A DNA stretch of 64,000 nt from Aquisalibacillus elongatus (GCF_003843875.1 NZ_RKRF01000014.1:61797-125796); one strand, 5' to 3'. Shown: positions 26,139 to 34,397, numbered from the stretch's first letter. Numbers and translations: made by a program. The notes: generated by a model not told the origin, from the sequence alone.

Positions 26139-26351
26139 GAGCACTCAGCCAAGGCTTTTGAGCACTCAGCCAAGGCTTTTGAGCACTCAGCCAAGGCTTT
26201 TGAGCACTCAGCCAAGGCTTTTGAGCACTCAGCCAAGGCTTTTGAGCACTCAGCCAGCACTCAGCCAAGGCTTTTGAGCACTCAGCCAAGGCTTTTGAGC
26301 ACTCAGCCAAGGCTTTTGAGCACTCAGCCAAGGCTTTTGAGCACTCAGCCA
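26139..26351. repeat. 21-bp tandem repeat array, 11 copies
   Basis: Unit GAGCACTCAGCC + AAGGCTTTT (21 bases). Unit starts: 26139, 26160, 26181, 26202, 26223, 26244 (cut to 13 bases), 26257 (lacks the first GA), 26276, 26297, 26318, 26339 (13 bases). Full copies look identical, so the array is young or actively homogenised. Each unit has two small inverted repeats, TGAGCACTCA and AGCCAAGGCT. All three frames are open on the plus strand because 21 is divisible by three, but there is no ribosome site. Not CRISPR: there are no spacers. Confidence 0.97.
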
Positions 26352-26393
26352 GGTATTGCGATTACTCTCTAGTTTTATAGAGAATTTCACTTC

Positions 26394-26422
26394 TTAACGG
26401 ACAAGCTAAATAATAGTATAAT
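26394..26422 (+). promoter_or_regulatory. Candidate promoter of the ABC-2 operon
   Basis: TTAACG (26394-26399), 17-base spacer, TATAAT (26417-26422), 29 bases before the first gene's start. The -35 match is weak. Confidence 0.45.
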
Positions 26423-26451
26423 ACCATCAGTATAAAATTGAGAGGTAACTT

Positions 26452-27858
26452 ATGAAGAAAATTGGTCAGTTTTTATGGCAAAATAAAGTGGTTGTGTTAT
26501 TAATCCTTGTTGCGATAGGCGCAGGAGTGTTTGTGAAATTCATTAACCACCCGATTATGGAGTACTCAGAGATTGAGCGTCAGACGATAGAGCAGATTGC
26601 AAAACAAACGGAACCATACACGGAGTCTGCTCAAGACTTAAAGCAGAGATTGAGTCAAGATGCTTATGAAACGGAATCGATTATAACTGGTAATATTAAT
26701 ATGAGTGAGTATAGTCGGACATCTATGTTATTAAGAGCGGCTTTGGCTAATTCTCGAATAGTCGTTCAGTCTCAGTCGAAACCTCAATCGAATGAATCTT
26801 CATCTCAAGTTCAATTACAATTGCAAAGAAATAATTTACTCGAAGCGGATATTTATCAAAACGACTTGTACACTGCCATCCGACTACCATTTTATCCAGA
26901 GCCCGTGGGCATTAAAAATGACCGATTAGGTGATTTTTTAGAAAGAAATAATAATCAAGCTTGGCTAGATGAAGTGCCGCAATCGTTTAATGTGGACGAA
27001 TTTTTCTCAATTGAATCTAGAGGTTTTTTAAGCTTGATTAGCGAGGTCTCTCAATATGAAACGTATACTGAACATAATGTTACTTATCAAAATAAGGATT
27101 ACCATAGATTTACAATGAATCTGACAAATGAACAGGTTCAATCGTTAGTTCAGCAATTAACAAATGAACTTCAAATTGATGAAGAAAACCCTGTTTATAA
27201 ATATATTGAAAAACTTAAGCAAGCTAAGTTTCCTGAGGGATTGGCGTATGAAGCTTACTATACAGACGATTACGTTGAAAAAAGGCTATTAACAGGTGTT
27301 GTGGAACTCGAAGGTCAATCGTATCCTTTTGAATGGGAAGTTGAGACGAATGTTAATCAAAACAACTATGATATAGTGGTACAAGGTGTTTTGAAACAGA
27401 ATCAGCCTGTTGAATTTTTATATGAAGCAAAAGGTCAACCTAACGAAAAGGGTTATCAAGTTAAGCGGAAAGTTGATATACAATCTTCCGATCGAACCAA
27501 ACTAGATTGGCATACGGATTATACGGATGGCCTGCAGGAAACGGAATTTCAATTTAATCCTCCGTATAATTTGTCTAATGTTGAAGGGAATTTGGATATT
27601 AGCTCGAATATTAACCATAACCAAGGTCAAAAGCAGTACGACGGTTCATTAAATTTTAGCGGTCTTTCAGTGAAGTTTAAGATCAATCAAGATATTCAAT
27701 TTAACAAAGCAGCGGTAGTGGAGAAGATGGATGCGAATAATGTTCTTTTTTTACACAAGCAATCAGATAAAGAACATAACGAATTTATGCGAACCATCAG
27801 GCAATTAGGTGAAGAATACGCAGATCAATTAATCAAACAGTTCAATCCATTTGAATAA
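26452..27858 (+). CDS. Membrane-anchored extracytoplasmic protein of unknown function, first gene of an ABC-2 operon
   Basis: Not recognised by name. The 468-residue protein has one N-terminal membrane helix (about 13-32, VVVLLILVAIGAGVFVKFI) without a signal cleavage site or lipobox. The rest is predicted outside the cell: a Gln/Asn-rich region about 90-125, then mostly short beta-prone stretches (FMNL, VVELEGQSYPFEWEVET, LNFSGLSVKFKI). No enzyme motif is visible. Seventeen bases separate it from the first ABC-2 permease gene, so it is probably an accessory or substrate-handling partner of that transporter. ATG start with GAGAGG upstream. Confidence 0.75.
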   Translation: MKKIGQFLWQNKVVVLLILVAIGAGVFVKFINHPIMEYSEIERQTIEQIAKQTEPYTESAQDLKQRLSQDAYETESIITGNINMSEYSRTSMLLRAALANSRIVVQSQSKPQSNESSSQVQLQLQRNNLLEADIYQNDLYTAIRLPFYPEPVGIKNDRLGDFLERNNNQAWLDEVPQSFNVDEFFSIESRGFLSLISEVSQYETYTEHNVTYQNKDYHRFTMNLTNEQVQSLVQQLTNELQIDEENPVYKYIEKLKQAKFPEGLAYEAYYTDDYVEKRLLTGVVELEGQSYPFEWEVETNVNQNNYDIVVQGVLKQNQPVEFLYEAKGQPNEKGYQVKRKVDIQSSDRTKLDWHTDYTDGLQETEFQFNPPYNLSNVEGNLDISSNINHNQGQKQYDGSLNFSGLSVKFKINQDIQFNKAAVVEKMDANNVLFLHKQSDKEHNEFMRTIRQLGEEYADQLIKQFNPFE

Positions 27859-27875
27859 AGAAGGAGGTCAGGTTT

Positions 27876-29063
27876 GTGCTTTTTCATCTGTGGCGTTATG
27901 AATGGAAACGAATGTTAAGACACCCTGGCCTTTTTTTATTTGTCGTAATTTTCCCGATCTTACTCGTCGGAGCAATTGGCCTGTTTTTATATTCGTTTGC
28001 AGAAGAAGAATTAGATTCTGTGACAATCTTAGTGTTAGATGAAGATAAAACGTTTGAGACCAATATGTTAATTCAACAACTTCAAAATGATGATACGATC
28101 GATGGGGATGTAAATTTTGAAAATGGCGAGAAACCTTTAAGTGTTTATCATAAAAATCCTGACAATTATGCAGCAGTGATTCAAATCCCTGAAGGTTTTA
28201 CGGACAAATTAATAAGCGGAGTCAATGAAACCATTACGGTCTACTTAAATGATGGAATGCCCCTTGCGTCTAACTTAGCTTATTTACTCATGGAAAGCGG
28301 TCAAGATTATATTACGGCTGCACAAACAGGAGTCAATACGGTCAATCATTTTCATATAAAGTCTATAAATGATTCAGATGAGCGGAGTCGTTTTCTCCAA
28401 CAGTCAATAGTCCACTTTACAGCGTTTGCTTTGAATCGTAATGCTTTATTTAATGAAGAAGCGTCGACATCAGATGATGTTGTTAGTTTTGAAAACCAAA
28501 TCTACATGCTCGTGATGGTCGTTTTAATTTGGATGACTTACATATTATTAACCATTATTTTTCAGCCTAAATATGCGCATTTGATTCAAGAGCGGTTACA
28601 ATTAATTTCTGTCAAAAGGATTCACCGTTTATTAGCAGAACTATTTCATCATATAACGTTTATGGCTATTTATATTGCTTTTATAACAGTTGGATTGTAT
28701 GTGTCGGTTGATTCAATCATTGAATTGAATTGGATGGTTTATATTCAGTGGCTAATCATTGGTATGTGGTTGAGTTTAATTTATTTTATGATTCATTATG
28801 TATTAAAAAATATATGGTTAACGCAAGTCGGATTTATTTTAACGAGTGCGACATTGTTACTCTTAGGTGGATTATTAATACCGCCGATGTACTTATCGGA
28901 TACATTCCAAGGTTTAATGGTAGTGTATGACGGCTTCACAGATATTTGGAGCGGTAAAAGTTTACCATGGCAACTTTGGCTAACCCTCGTTGGCATATGG
29001 CTCATTTTAGTAATCGTATGGTTTGCCGTCGGAAAGGTGGGACGTCATGCGAATCATCGTTAA
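27876..29063 (+). CDS. ABC-2 type transporter permease, subunit 1
   Basis: A 395-residue permease with the ABC-2 type III layout: helix 1 at about 18-40 after WRYEWKRMLRHPG, a large extracytoplasmic domain (about 45-205), then about five helices at 210-390. GTG start nine bases after AAGGAGGT. Its last 17 bases overlap the start of the second permease. Together with subunit 2 and the ATPase it forms a presumptive exporter. The substrate is unknown. Confidence 0.83.
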   Translation: MLFHLWRYEWKRMLRHPGLFLFVVIFPILLVGAIGLFLYSFAEEELDSVTILVLDEDKTFETNMLIQQLQNDDTIDGDVNFENGEKPLSVYHKNPDNYAAVIQIPEGFTDKLISGVNETITVYLNDGMPLASNLAYLLMESGQDYITAAQTGVNTVNHFHIKSINDSDERSRFLQQSIVHFTAFALNRNALFNEEASTSDDVVSFENQIYMLVMVVLIWMTYILLTIIFQPKYAHLIQERLQLISVKRIHRLLAELFHHITFMAIYIAFITVGLYVSVDSIIELNWMVYIQWLIIGMWLSLIYFMIHYVLKNIWLTQVGFILTSATLLLLGGLLIPPMYLSDTFQGLMVVYDGFTDIWSGKSLPWQLWLTLVGIWLILVIVWFAVGKVGRHANHR

Positions 29064-30060
29064 AAAGATTTTTAAAAATAAATGGACTTGGCTCTTTTTA
29101 GTGTTTATGCCACTAATTGCTGCCATTATGGCCATGACGTTAGTTGATTCGACGTCTAATGACTTGCGAATCCCAGTTGTCGTAGTGGATTCTCATGAAC
29201 AGCCTATAACGGACGACATTTTAAGTGAAATTAAAGGCGATGACACTTTTTATATTAAAAAAGAAACCTCAATCCCAAGGTATGCACTCGAACGCGGTGA
29301 AGTCGAGGCTATATTTGTGATTCCGGAGAACTTAGAAGAAAAAATTAACTCAAGCGATTTAGAAAAATCGATATTATGGTATCGCAATAAACGAAGCGTA
29401 TTTGATGGTTTATTTAAAGAACAACTAGCTTCCACGATCATGAAACGAGCTGTTAGAGCTGAAGCGGCTAATATTGTCATCAATGAACAACCTGAACAAA
29501 ATTGGAATGAGACATATGACTATGGCTTACGCTATTTTGAACCGGAGCCAATTTTTCAACTTAATTTTGAAGAAATTCAGTCAGTTCAAAACGATGCTGG
29601 TGAAGAATCAAACCAGCAATATATTTTGCTAAGATTTTTAATTTGGATTTATATGTGGATTGTTCTCGCAATGCTAGCAAAAATTGTACTGGATTGGAAA
29701 CAGCAAGCTATTTTTGATCGAATGAGTGTTGTTCATCATTCACATAAATTACGTCACGCGTGGTTAATAATGACGATACTAATAACAGGAATCCTTAGTT
29801 TGTCATTATTATTAATACTACAACACATGATGTTAGAAAAACTTATTTGGTTTGACGTATTTAGAGATGTCTTACTTATTTTAGGATCTGCTGTAATATA
29901 CTATATGATGACGTACTTTATTCGCAGAAAGGAAACGTTATGGGCGTTCGCGCTGTCATATAGTACAGTGTCCACTGTCGTATTCTTTTTGGTTTATTAT
30001 CAGTTTTTGACACTTGATTGGTGGACATTCTTATTTCTTCCGAGTTGGATTCTAATGTAA
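29047..30060 (+). CDS. ABC-2 type transporter permease, subunit 2
   Basis: A 337-residue second permease of the operon. ATG 29047 (MRIIVKKIFKNKW) is preferred because GGAAAGGTGGG precedes it; a longer frame begins inside the preceding gene. It has helix 1 at about 12-32, an extracytoplasmic domain with repeated charged segments (about 35-190), and five helices to the end. Same architecture as subunit 1, so the two are likely a heterodimer. The gene ends 7 bases before the ribosome site of the ATPase gene. Confidence 0.82.
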   Translation: MRIIVKKIFKNKWTWLFLVFMPLIAAIMAMTLVDSTSNDLRIPVVVVDSHEQPITDDILSEIKGDDTFYIKKETSIPRYALERGEVEAIFVIPENLEEKINSSDLEKSILWYRNKRSVFDGLFKEQLASTIMKRAVRAEAANIVINEQPEQNWNETYDYGLRYFEPEPIFQLNFEEIQSVQNDAGEESNQQYILLRFLIWIYMWIVLAMLAKIVLDWKQQAIFDRMSVVHHSHKLRHAWLIMTILITGILSLSLLLILQHMMLEKLIWFDVFRDVLLILGSAVIYYMMTYFIRRKETLWAFALSYSTVSTVVFFLVYYQFLTLDWWTFLFLPSWILM

Positions 30061-30073
30061 TGGAGAGGTGCTT

Positions 30074-30769
30074 ATGCTAAATCTGCAGGATGTAACCTAT
30101 AAAAAAAGAGGAAAATATTTATTATCTGGTATTAATGGTCATGTTAAATTAGGGGATTGTATTACGCTTTTTGGTCCAAATGGTGCCGGAAAATCGACAC
30201 TGCTTAAAATTATGGCGGGATTAGTTAAGCCAACTAAGGGAAAATGTCAGATTGAATCGTCATCAAAAAACCCAATTGGTTATGTTCCGCAACAAGTCGC
30301 ACTATTTGAAGGTTTAACAGTTAAAGACCAGTTAGCCTATTATCAAAAAATTACGAAGCAAAAATCTGATACCTTTTTAAATGATATGATTCAGTCACTA
30401 GGCATTGAGGATATTTTACACAAACGGATCGAACAATTAAGTGGTGGTATGCAGCGAAAAGTGAATCTGGCTGTCGGAATGATTCATCAGCCAGAAATTT
30501 TGCTATTAGATGAAGCGTTTGTAGGGGTTGATTTGGCAGCAAAATATGATATGTTATCGTGGTTAAATCAACTCAATCAGCAGGGTACGACGATTGTGTT
30601 TATTACACATGATTGGTATATCATAAACAGTTTAAAACCAACGATGTGGGTTTTAGATGAAGGACAGTTGTTAGATCAAGTCGAGTGGAATTCAATATCT
30701 TACCTGAACTTAAATGGTGGGTCTAGGTCTTTACAAAAGATGTTTGATGTTAATGTTGCTAATCATTAG
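30074..30769 (+). CDS. ABC transporter ATP-binding protein of the ABC-2 operon
   Basis: The ATPase for the two permeases, 231 residues from ATG 30074 (GGAGAGGTG upstream; GTG 30068 is inside that site). Walker A GPNGAGKST (about 36-44), Q-loop GYVPQQ, signature LSGGMQRKVNLAVGM, Walker B LLLDEAFVGVD and switch histidine FITHDWYI are all intact. The usual DEP after Walker B is DEA here. The C-terminus is short, as in ABC-2 exporter ATPases. No resistance or immunity neighbour reveals the substrate. Confidence 0.88.
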   Translation: MLNLQDVTYKKRGKYLLSGINGHVKLGDCITLFGPNGAGKSTLLKIMAGLVKPTKGKCQIESSSKNPIGYVPQQVALFEGLTVKDQLAYYQKITKQKSDTFLNDMIQSLGIEDILHKRIEQLSGGMQRKVNLAVGMIHQPEILLLDEAFVGVDLAAKYDMLSWLNQLNQQGTTIVFITHDWYIINSLKPTMWVLDEGQLLDQVEWNSISYLNLNGGSRSLQKMFDVNVANH

Positions 30770-30792
30770 CAATTGTTTCCATTGAGAATGAA

Positions 30793-30822
30793 GCATATTC
30801 GCCCCTTTCTTTTTTCATACTA
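30793..30822 (+). promoter_or_regulatory. Candidate sigma-G promoter of the YhcN/YlaJ lipoprotein gene
   Basis: GCATA (30793-30797), exactly 18 bases, CATACTA (30816-30822). This matches the forespore consensus GHATR-N18-CATNHTA at every position and lies 31 bases before the start codon. Confidence 0.7.
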
Positions 30823-30853
30823 TGACTAACTACATGAAGAAAGGAGGACGAGT

Positions 30854-31471
30854 ATGCGCTTTTTATTTTATTTGACGCTTGGTGCAAGTATTGCGATGTT
30901 AGGTGCCTGTCAGGATTTAGAGGATCAAGGTTTAAATACCGGTAATGATGACGGTTTAGAGACAGAAATGTTAAACACAGATGGTGATGGGGTAGGTAAT
31001 CAGCGACAATACCGTGATGATTATCGAGACCGTAACAATATGAACGATAATAACCAGGAACGTACCAATCGTCTTGATATGATCGATTTAGAAGAAGATC
31101 GTGATCAGGAAGCGAATAATGGTGAGAACAATTATGAAGTCGCAAATCGTGCGGCTGATAAAATAGCGAATGAATTAAATGAAATCGATGACGCATACGT
31201 TTTAGCTGGTGATAACAATGCGTATGTAGCGGTTGAATTAGAAAATGACAATGAAAATAATGAAGTTGATGAACAAGTTAAAGATAAAGTCGCTGACGTT
31301 GTAAAAAATACAAATGAAGATATTGATAATGTCTACGTTTCAGCCAATCCTCAATTTTTTGATATGGTCAATAATTATGTAGATGATGTTCGTAACGGAG
31401 ATCCTGTAGAAGGATTCTTTGAAGAATTTAATGATATGCTTAATCGCATATTTCCAGATTTAAATCAATAA
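30854..31471 (+). CDS. YhcN/YlaJ-family sporulation lipoprotein
   Basis: A 205-residue lipoprotein: signal peptide with lipobox LGAC (C19). A very acidic, Asn-rich linker (about 25-90) leads to the YhcN/YlaJ domain (about 95-205): YEVANRAADKIANELNEIDDAYVLAGDNNAYVAV, DNVYVSANPQFFDMVNNY. Members are found in the spore inner membrane and help germination or outgrowth. The start follows AGAAAGGAGG. A sigma-G promoter match upstream agrees with forespore expression. Own terminator. Confidence 0.9.
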   Translation: MRFLFYLTLGASIAMLGACQDLEDQGLNTGNDDGLETEMLNTDGDGVGNQRQYRDDYRDRNNMNDNNQERTNRLDMIDLEEDRDQEANNGENNYEVANRAADKIANELNEIDDAYVLAGDNNAYVAVELENDNENNEVDEQVKDKVADVVKNTNEDIDNVYVSANPQFFDMVNNYVDDVRNGDPVEGFFEEFNDMLNRIFPDLNQ

Positions 31472-31473
31472 CT

Positions 31474-31515
31474 AAAAAACTCAGACGAAGGATCAATCCT
31501 CCGTCTGAGTTTTTT
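31474..31515 (+). terminator. Terminator of the YhcN/YlaJ gene
   Basis: AAAAAACTCAGACG (31474-31487) pairs with CGTCTGAGTTTTTT (31502-31515), with a small GGAT/ATCC helix in the loop. Confidence 0.92.
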
Positions 31516-31558
31516 TATGCAGTTTTTATCATACCTTTTATTGAGGGGGTGATAAGCT

Positions 31559-32566
31559 GTGGAGTATCGAATAAAAAGAGTTTCAGTAAGTGAAATATTA
31601 GATATTCATTACAAAGGGTACTTTGAGCGATATGGGACTTCACGACCTAAAAATAGCGATAACCATGTATTAGAAGTTTTTGAAATCGACCAACCTCCAA
31701 CGATTTATCTAAATAACAATCATTCAAGAGTCGAATTCCATTACGTTATGGCTCACTGCCAGGGTCACTTGGAGTTTATAAATGAGAATGGTTTATTAAA
31801 GAACTTAAGAAAGCCACGATTAAGAAAAAATGCCATAAAGTCACTATTCGGTTATGAAGATCTAAATTTATTTATTAATACGATGAGGACATTAGCGACG
31901 ACAACTCATGACCTTAATTCACACTTTATATCCCCAATTAATTATTTTTTGTCAAAACCTGATTGCTTTAAAAATTGGCAATTGTGGCTCTTAAAATTGA
32001 TAAATGAGGAAGCACTTTATTTTAATGCTATTAAACGAACAAAACTGATGAATGAAGGTTATGCCACATGGAGACAAGGAGCAATACTTAAAGAGCTGAA
32101 CCTCTCGCTTTCAGAAAAGATGGAGTTAACCTATTTAGAAGCTAAACTGCATGTTAAGCCTGATGAAGGATTGAATTATTACTCTTTAGGTAAAGCTTTG
32201 TGGAAAGAGGTTTCAACTGAGGATCTAAATCATGTGTTGTGTTCTCAAGAAGACCATTTATTTATTGAACAATACTACACAGAAATTGTCCATGAAAAAG
32301 AGAACATATCTGTTGTAATAGATGGGGAGGTTTTTAATGACTATCAAAGTGTCAAAAGGTATTTAAGTCATTTTTTTAAGCACCAGCAACCACAACTTTA
32401 CATTGATCAACTTGTAACAAAAGAAACGGGTTACCTGACGATCCGCTATCTACATTTTCCTCAACATCATCAACTTCACATAAATCAATTAAAAGCATCT
32501 TTAGAAAAAATCTTTAAACAACCTGTTTATTTCAAACCATTCTCCTATAACGAAAAAATTAGATGA
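31559..32566 (+). CDS. SpoVR-like protein, short form
   Basis: SpoVR proteins are involved in spore cortex/coat formation in Bacillus. This one has 335 residues, against about 470 in B. subtilis SpoVR. Family landmarks remain: FHYVMAHCQGHLEF (the HVxAHxxGHxxF region, about 61-74), LLKLINEEALYFNAIKRTKLMNEGYATW (about 141-168, matching the EGxAxxW segment), and GLNYYSLGKALWKEV. The N-terminal ~60 residues and parts of the C-terminus seem shorter. GTG start behind GAGGGGGTGAT. No frameshift is visible, so it looks like a genuine short relative rather than a broken gene. Confidence 0.75.
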   Translation: MEYRIKRVSVSEILDIHYKGYFERYGTSRPKNSDNHVLEVFEIDQPPTIYLNNNHSRVEFHYVMAHCQGHLEFINENGLLKNLRKPRLRKNAIKSLFGYEDLNLFINTMRTLATTTHDLNSHFISPINYFLSKPDCFKNWQLWLLKLINEEALYFNAIKRTKLMNEGYATWRQGAILKELNLSLSEKMELTYLEAKLHVKPDEGLNYYSLGKALWKEVSTEDLNHVLCSQEDHLFIEQYYTEIVHEKENISVVIDGEVFNDYQSVKRYLSHFFKHQQPQLYIDQLVTKETGYLTIRYLHFPQHHQLHINQLKASLEKIFKQPVYFKPFSYNEKIR

Positions 32567-32635
32567 ATTTTATGAAAAATTAGGTTAGAATGTTGGAATA
32601 TTATGTTAATATGACGATAAGAAAGTGATTTAGCG

Positions 32636-32851
32636 ATGGGAGGGTGTCAAATTAGAATTATTGTATTTATTTTGGTAATCCCTTTTGTTTTCTTAAGTTT
32701 GGGATGTTCAGATGAAAATGATACTCAACCAACTATTTCGGTAAATGAAAACTCAAATTATGAAAAAACCTTTAATGATTTGAAATTAGGGATTCTATTT
32801 GATTTTAAATTTTATTTACCTCAAACAGATGAAAGAAGATGGAGCTTTTGA
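32636..32851 (+). CDS. Small putative lipoprotein, possibly 3'-truncated
   Basis: An unrecognised 71-codon frame. From codon 6 on it reads like a lipoprotein signal peptide, RIIVFILVIPFVFLSLGC, with lipobox LSLGC. The ATG at 32636 has no ribosome site; GGGAGGG (32638-32644) lies inside the frame and would best serve codon ATT at 32651. Either a rare ATT start is used or the original start was lost. After the lipobox come only about 45 residues, and the frame stops abruptly (ERRWSF) just before the next gene. It may be a decayed or shortened gene. Confidence 0.4.
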   Translation: MGGCQIRIIVFILVIPFVFLSLGCSDENDTQPTISVNENSNYEKTFNDLKLGILFDFKFYLPQTDERRWSF

Positions 32852-32873
32852 TTAATTTAAAAGGAGTTTATTT

Positions 32874-33293
32874 ATGAAGACACCAAAACATATTATTTCT
32901 GCAGCAACGATTGTTTTAAATGAAAATAATGAATTGTTGTTGATTAAGGGACCTAAAAGGGGATGGGAAATGCCAGGAGGACAGGTAGAAGAAGGTGAGT
33001 CTCTAAGCGAAGCAGCCATTAGAGAAACAAAAGAAGAGTCCGGAATTGATGTTGAAATTGAAAAATTCTGTGGCGTTTTTCAAAACGTTAAACGGTCTAT
33101 TTGTAATACGTTATTTTTAGCTAGACCAATTGGCGGGGAGCCTACCACGAGTCCTGAAAGTTTGGAAGTAGGCTTTTTTCCTGTTGATGAAGCCTTAGAT
33201 ATGATTTCACTTGAGTCATTTAAACAAAGAGTTAAGCTTAGCTTAGATCAAAGCATGCAACCATTTAATATCGAATTTAACAAGGGGGAATAA
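32874..33293 (+). CDS. NUDIX hydrolase
   Basis: Pyrophosphohydrolase of nucleoside-diphosphate-linked compounds, 139 residues. The Nudix box is complete: G-GQVEEGESLSEAAIRETKEESGI (about residues 34-58), with the metal-binding REXXEE pattern RETKEE. PKRGWEMPGG before it is the usual lead-in. ATG start with AAAAGGAG upstream. The next gene begins 4 bases after its stop, so they are co-transcribed. Substrate is not predictable. Confidence 0.9.
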   Translation: MKTPKHIISAATIVLNENNELLLIKGPKRGWEMPGGQVEEGESLSEAAIRETKEESGIDVEIEKFCGVFQNVKRSICNTLFLARPIGGEPTTSPESLEVGFFPVDEALDMISLESFKQRVKLSLDQSMQPFNIEFNKGE

Positions 33294-33296
33294 GAA

Positions 33297-33695
33297 ATGG
33301 AACAATTATTAAAAGACTTTAAAGCATTTTTACATAAATACCGTGAAGATTGGAATAGCACCAATGCGGAACAAATGTCATCTAATAGTTCAAAACAGTT
33401 AAAGGTCAGATGGGCTAATCCTGATGCAGAAGTGTCAGACTGGGGTTATGAAGAGACAAAAGAAGGATGGAAGCAAGCTTATGGCCAATTTGAAGGCAGA
33501 AATCCTAAATGGTCTTTTGAGGATGTGTTAGTCGATGTGAATAAACAACAAGAAGGTGTGGCGATTTTTTGGGTGAAATTTGAGCTAGATGGGAAAATGA
33601 CAGGTGAAAAATTATTGTTCACAGAGACATTTCGTAAAGAAAATGGCAAATGGAAGAAAATTAGAGAGTATGTAGAGAACGGGTTTTTTAATTAG
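33297..33695 (+). CDS. NTF2/SnoaL-like fold protein
   Basis: A 132-residue soluble protein with the NTF2-like pattern: N-terminal helices about 1-25 (LLKDFKAFLHKYREDWNSTN), then alternating strands ending FTETFRKENGKWKKIREYVENG, the typical closing strand pair of SnoaL/DUF4440 proteins. The catalytic role, if any, is unknown. It is translationally close to the NUDIX gene before it (3 bases between stop and start), which suggests one operon. Confidence 0.72.
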   Translation: MEQLLKDFKAFLHKYREDWNSTNAEQMSSNSSKQLKVRWANPDAEVSDWGYEETKEGWKQAYGQFEGRNPKWSFEDVLVDVNKQQEGVAIFWVKFELDGKMTGEKLLFTETFRKENGKWKKIREYVENGFFN

Positions 33696-33776
33696 ATTCG
33701 GAAGACACCCTTAAATAGTTTTTACCAAGACTTTGATATAATATAGAAAAATACTAAATTAAGGGAGTCACAACTT

Positions 33777-33968
33777 ATGAGAAAGTTTTATAGATCAACA
33801 AAAGAGAAACAATTATCAGGTGTATTAGGCGGCCTAAGTGAAATGTATAATATTGACGTTAGCCTGCTTCGTATTTTAACGGTAGTGCTTGGAATCTTTA
33901 CAAGCGGTATCGTATGGCTAATTTATATTATAGCTGCTATTGTGATGCCGACTGATAAAGAATTATAG
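33777..33968 (+). CDS. PspC domain membrane protein
   Basis: A 63-residue protein that is just a PspC domain: FYRSTKEKQLSGVLGGLSEMYNIDVSLLRILTVV followed by one hydrophobic helix (IVWLIYIIAAIVMP). Such proteins take part in envelope-stress responses. AAGGGAG precedes the ATG, and a TATAAT at 33739-33744 may be its -10 box. Its stop codon overlaps by six bases the end of the convergent DUF1284 gene. Confidence 0.88.
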   Translation: MRKFYRSTKEKQLSGVLGGLSEMYNIDVSLLRILTVVLGIFTSGIVWLIYIIAAIVMPTDKEL

Positions 33969-34397
33969 ATTGGTAGAATCGCCTATTGTTCTTAATCCTT
34001 TACCATCTATTAATTCTTGAACGCCTTCTTCACAAACACCATAAGAGCGCCATGAGCATGTTTGGCAAACGGTCTGAATATCAGAAGATTTTACGTTACG
34101 TTGGATTTGTTTGACCACATCTTCCCAACGAATAACTTGTTCAATTTCAAGACCTAATTTAGCCAAAATGGCTTCATCTCGTTGGAAAATATCAACGTCT
34201 TGGCAGTGATAATTCCCAGTCTCAGGGAACTTTTCACATAACTGATCCGGGCCTTTTACAATTTTAATTTGCGTCATTGGGTTATGTTTTAAGCTTTGAT
34301 GAATTTTAGTCATGTTTTTCACATAATCCTCAGAATAACCCATGCCTCGGTAACCTAAAAGACAAAATAAATGATGACCTCGTAGTTTGTACACCAT
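33963..34397 (-). CDS. DUF1284 cysteine-rich protein
   Basis: A 144-residue protein of the DUF1284 family, recognised by its N-terminus YKLRGHHLFCLLGYRGMGYS and by conserved cysteines: CEKF near residue 62, YHCQDVD near 71, and CQTCSWRSYGVCEEG near 119-133. The cysteines suggest a metal or iron-sulfur site; the function is unknown. The start is ATG 34397, preceded by AAAGGTGTGATC; a longer frame to 34439 lacks support. Convergent with, and overlapping, the pspC stop. Confidence 0.8.
   Translation of the reverse strand: MVYKLRGHHLFCLLGYRGMGYSEDYVKNMTKIHQSLKHNPMTQIKIVKGPDQLCEKFPETGNYHCQDVDIFQRDEAILAKLGLEIEQVIRWEDVVKQIQRNVKSSDIQTVCQTCSWRSYGVCEEGVQELIDGKGLRTIGDSTNL

Noticed and set aside
26139..26351. 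CRISPR array
   Set aside because: Units are contiguous with no spacers, and no cas gene is present.
26050..26372. Overlapping ORFs of 75-86 codons on both strands encoding heptapeptide repeats
   Set aside because: They are open only because the 21-bp unit is divisible by three; none has a ribosome site and the region begins with a terminator.
30759..31196. 145-codon minus-strand ORF opposite the YhcN/YlaJ gene
   Set aside because: Shadow of an acidic, Asp/Asn-rich gene: the complement is His/Tyr-rich without a ribosome site.
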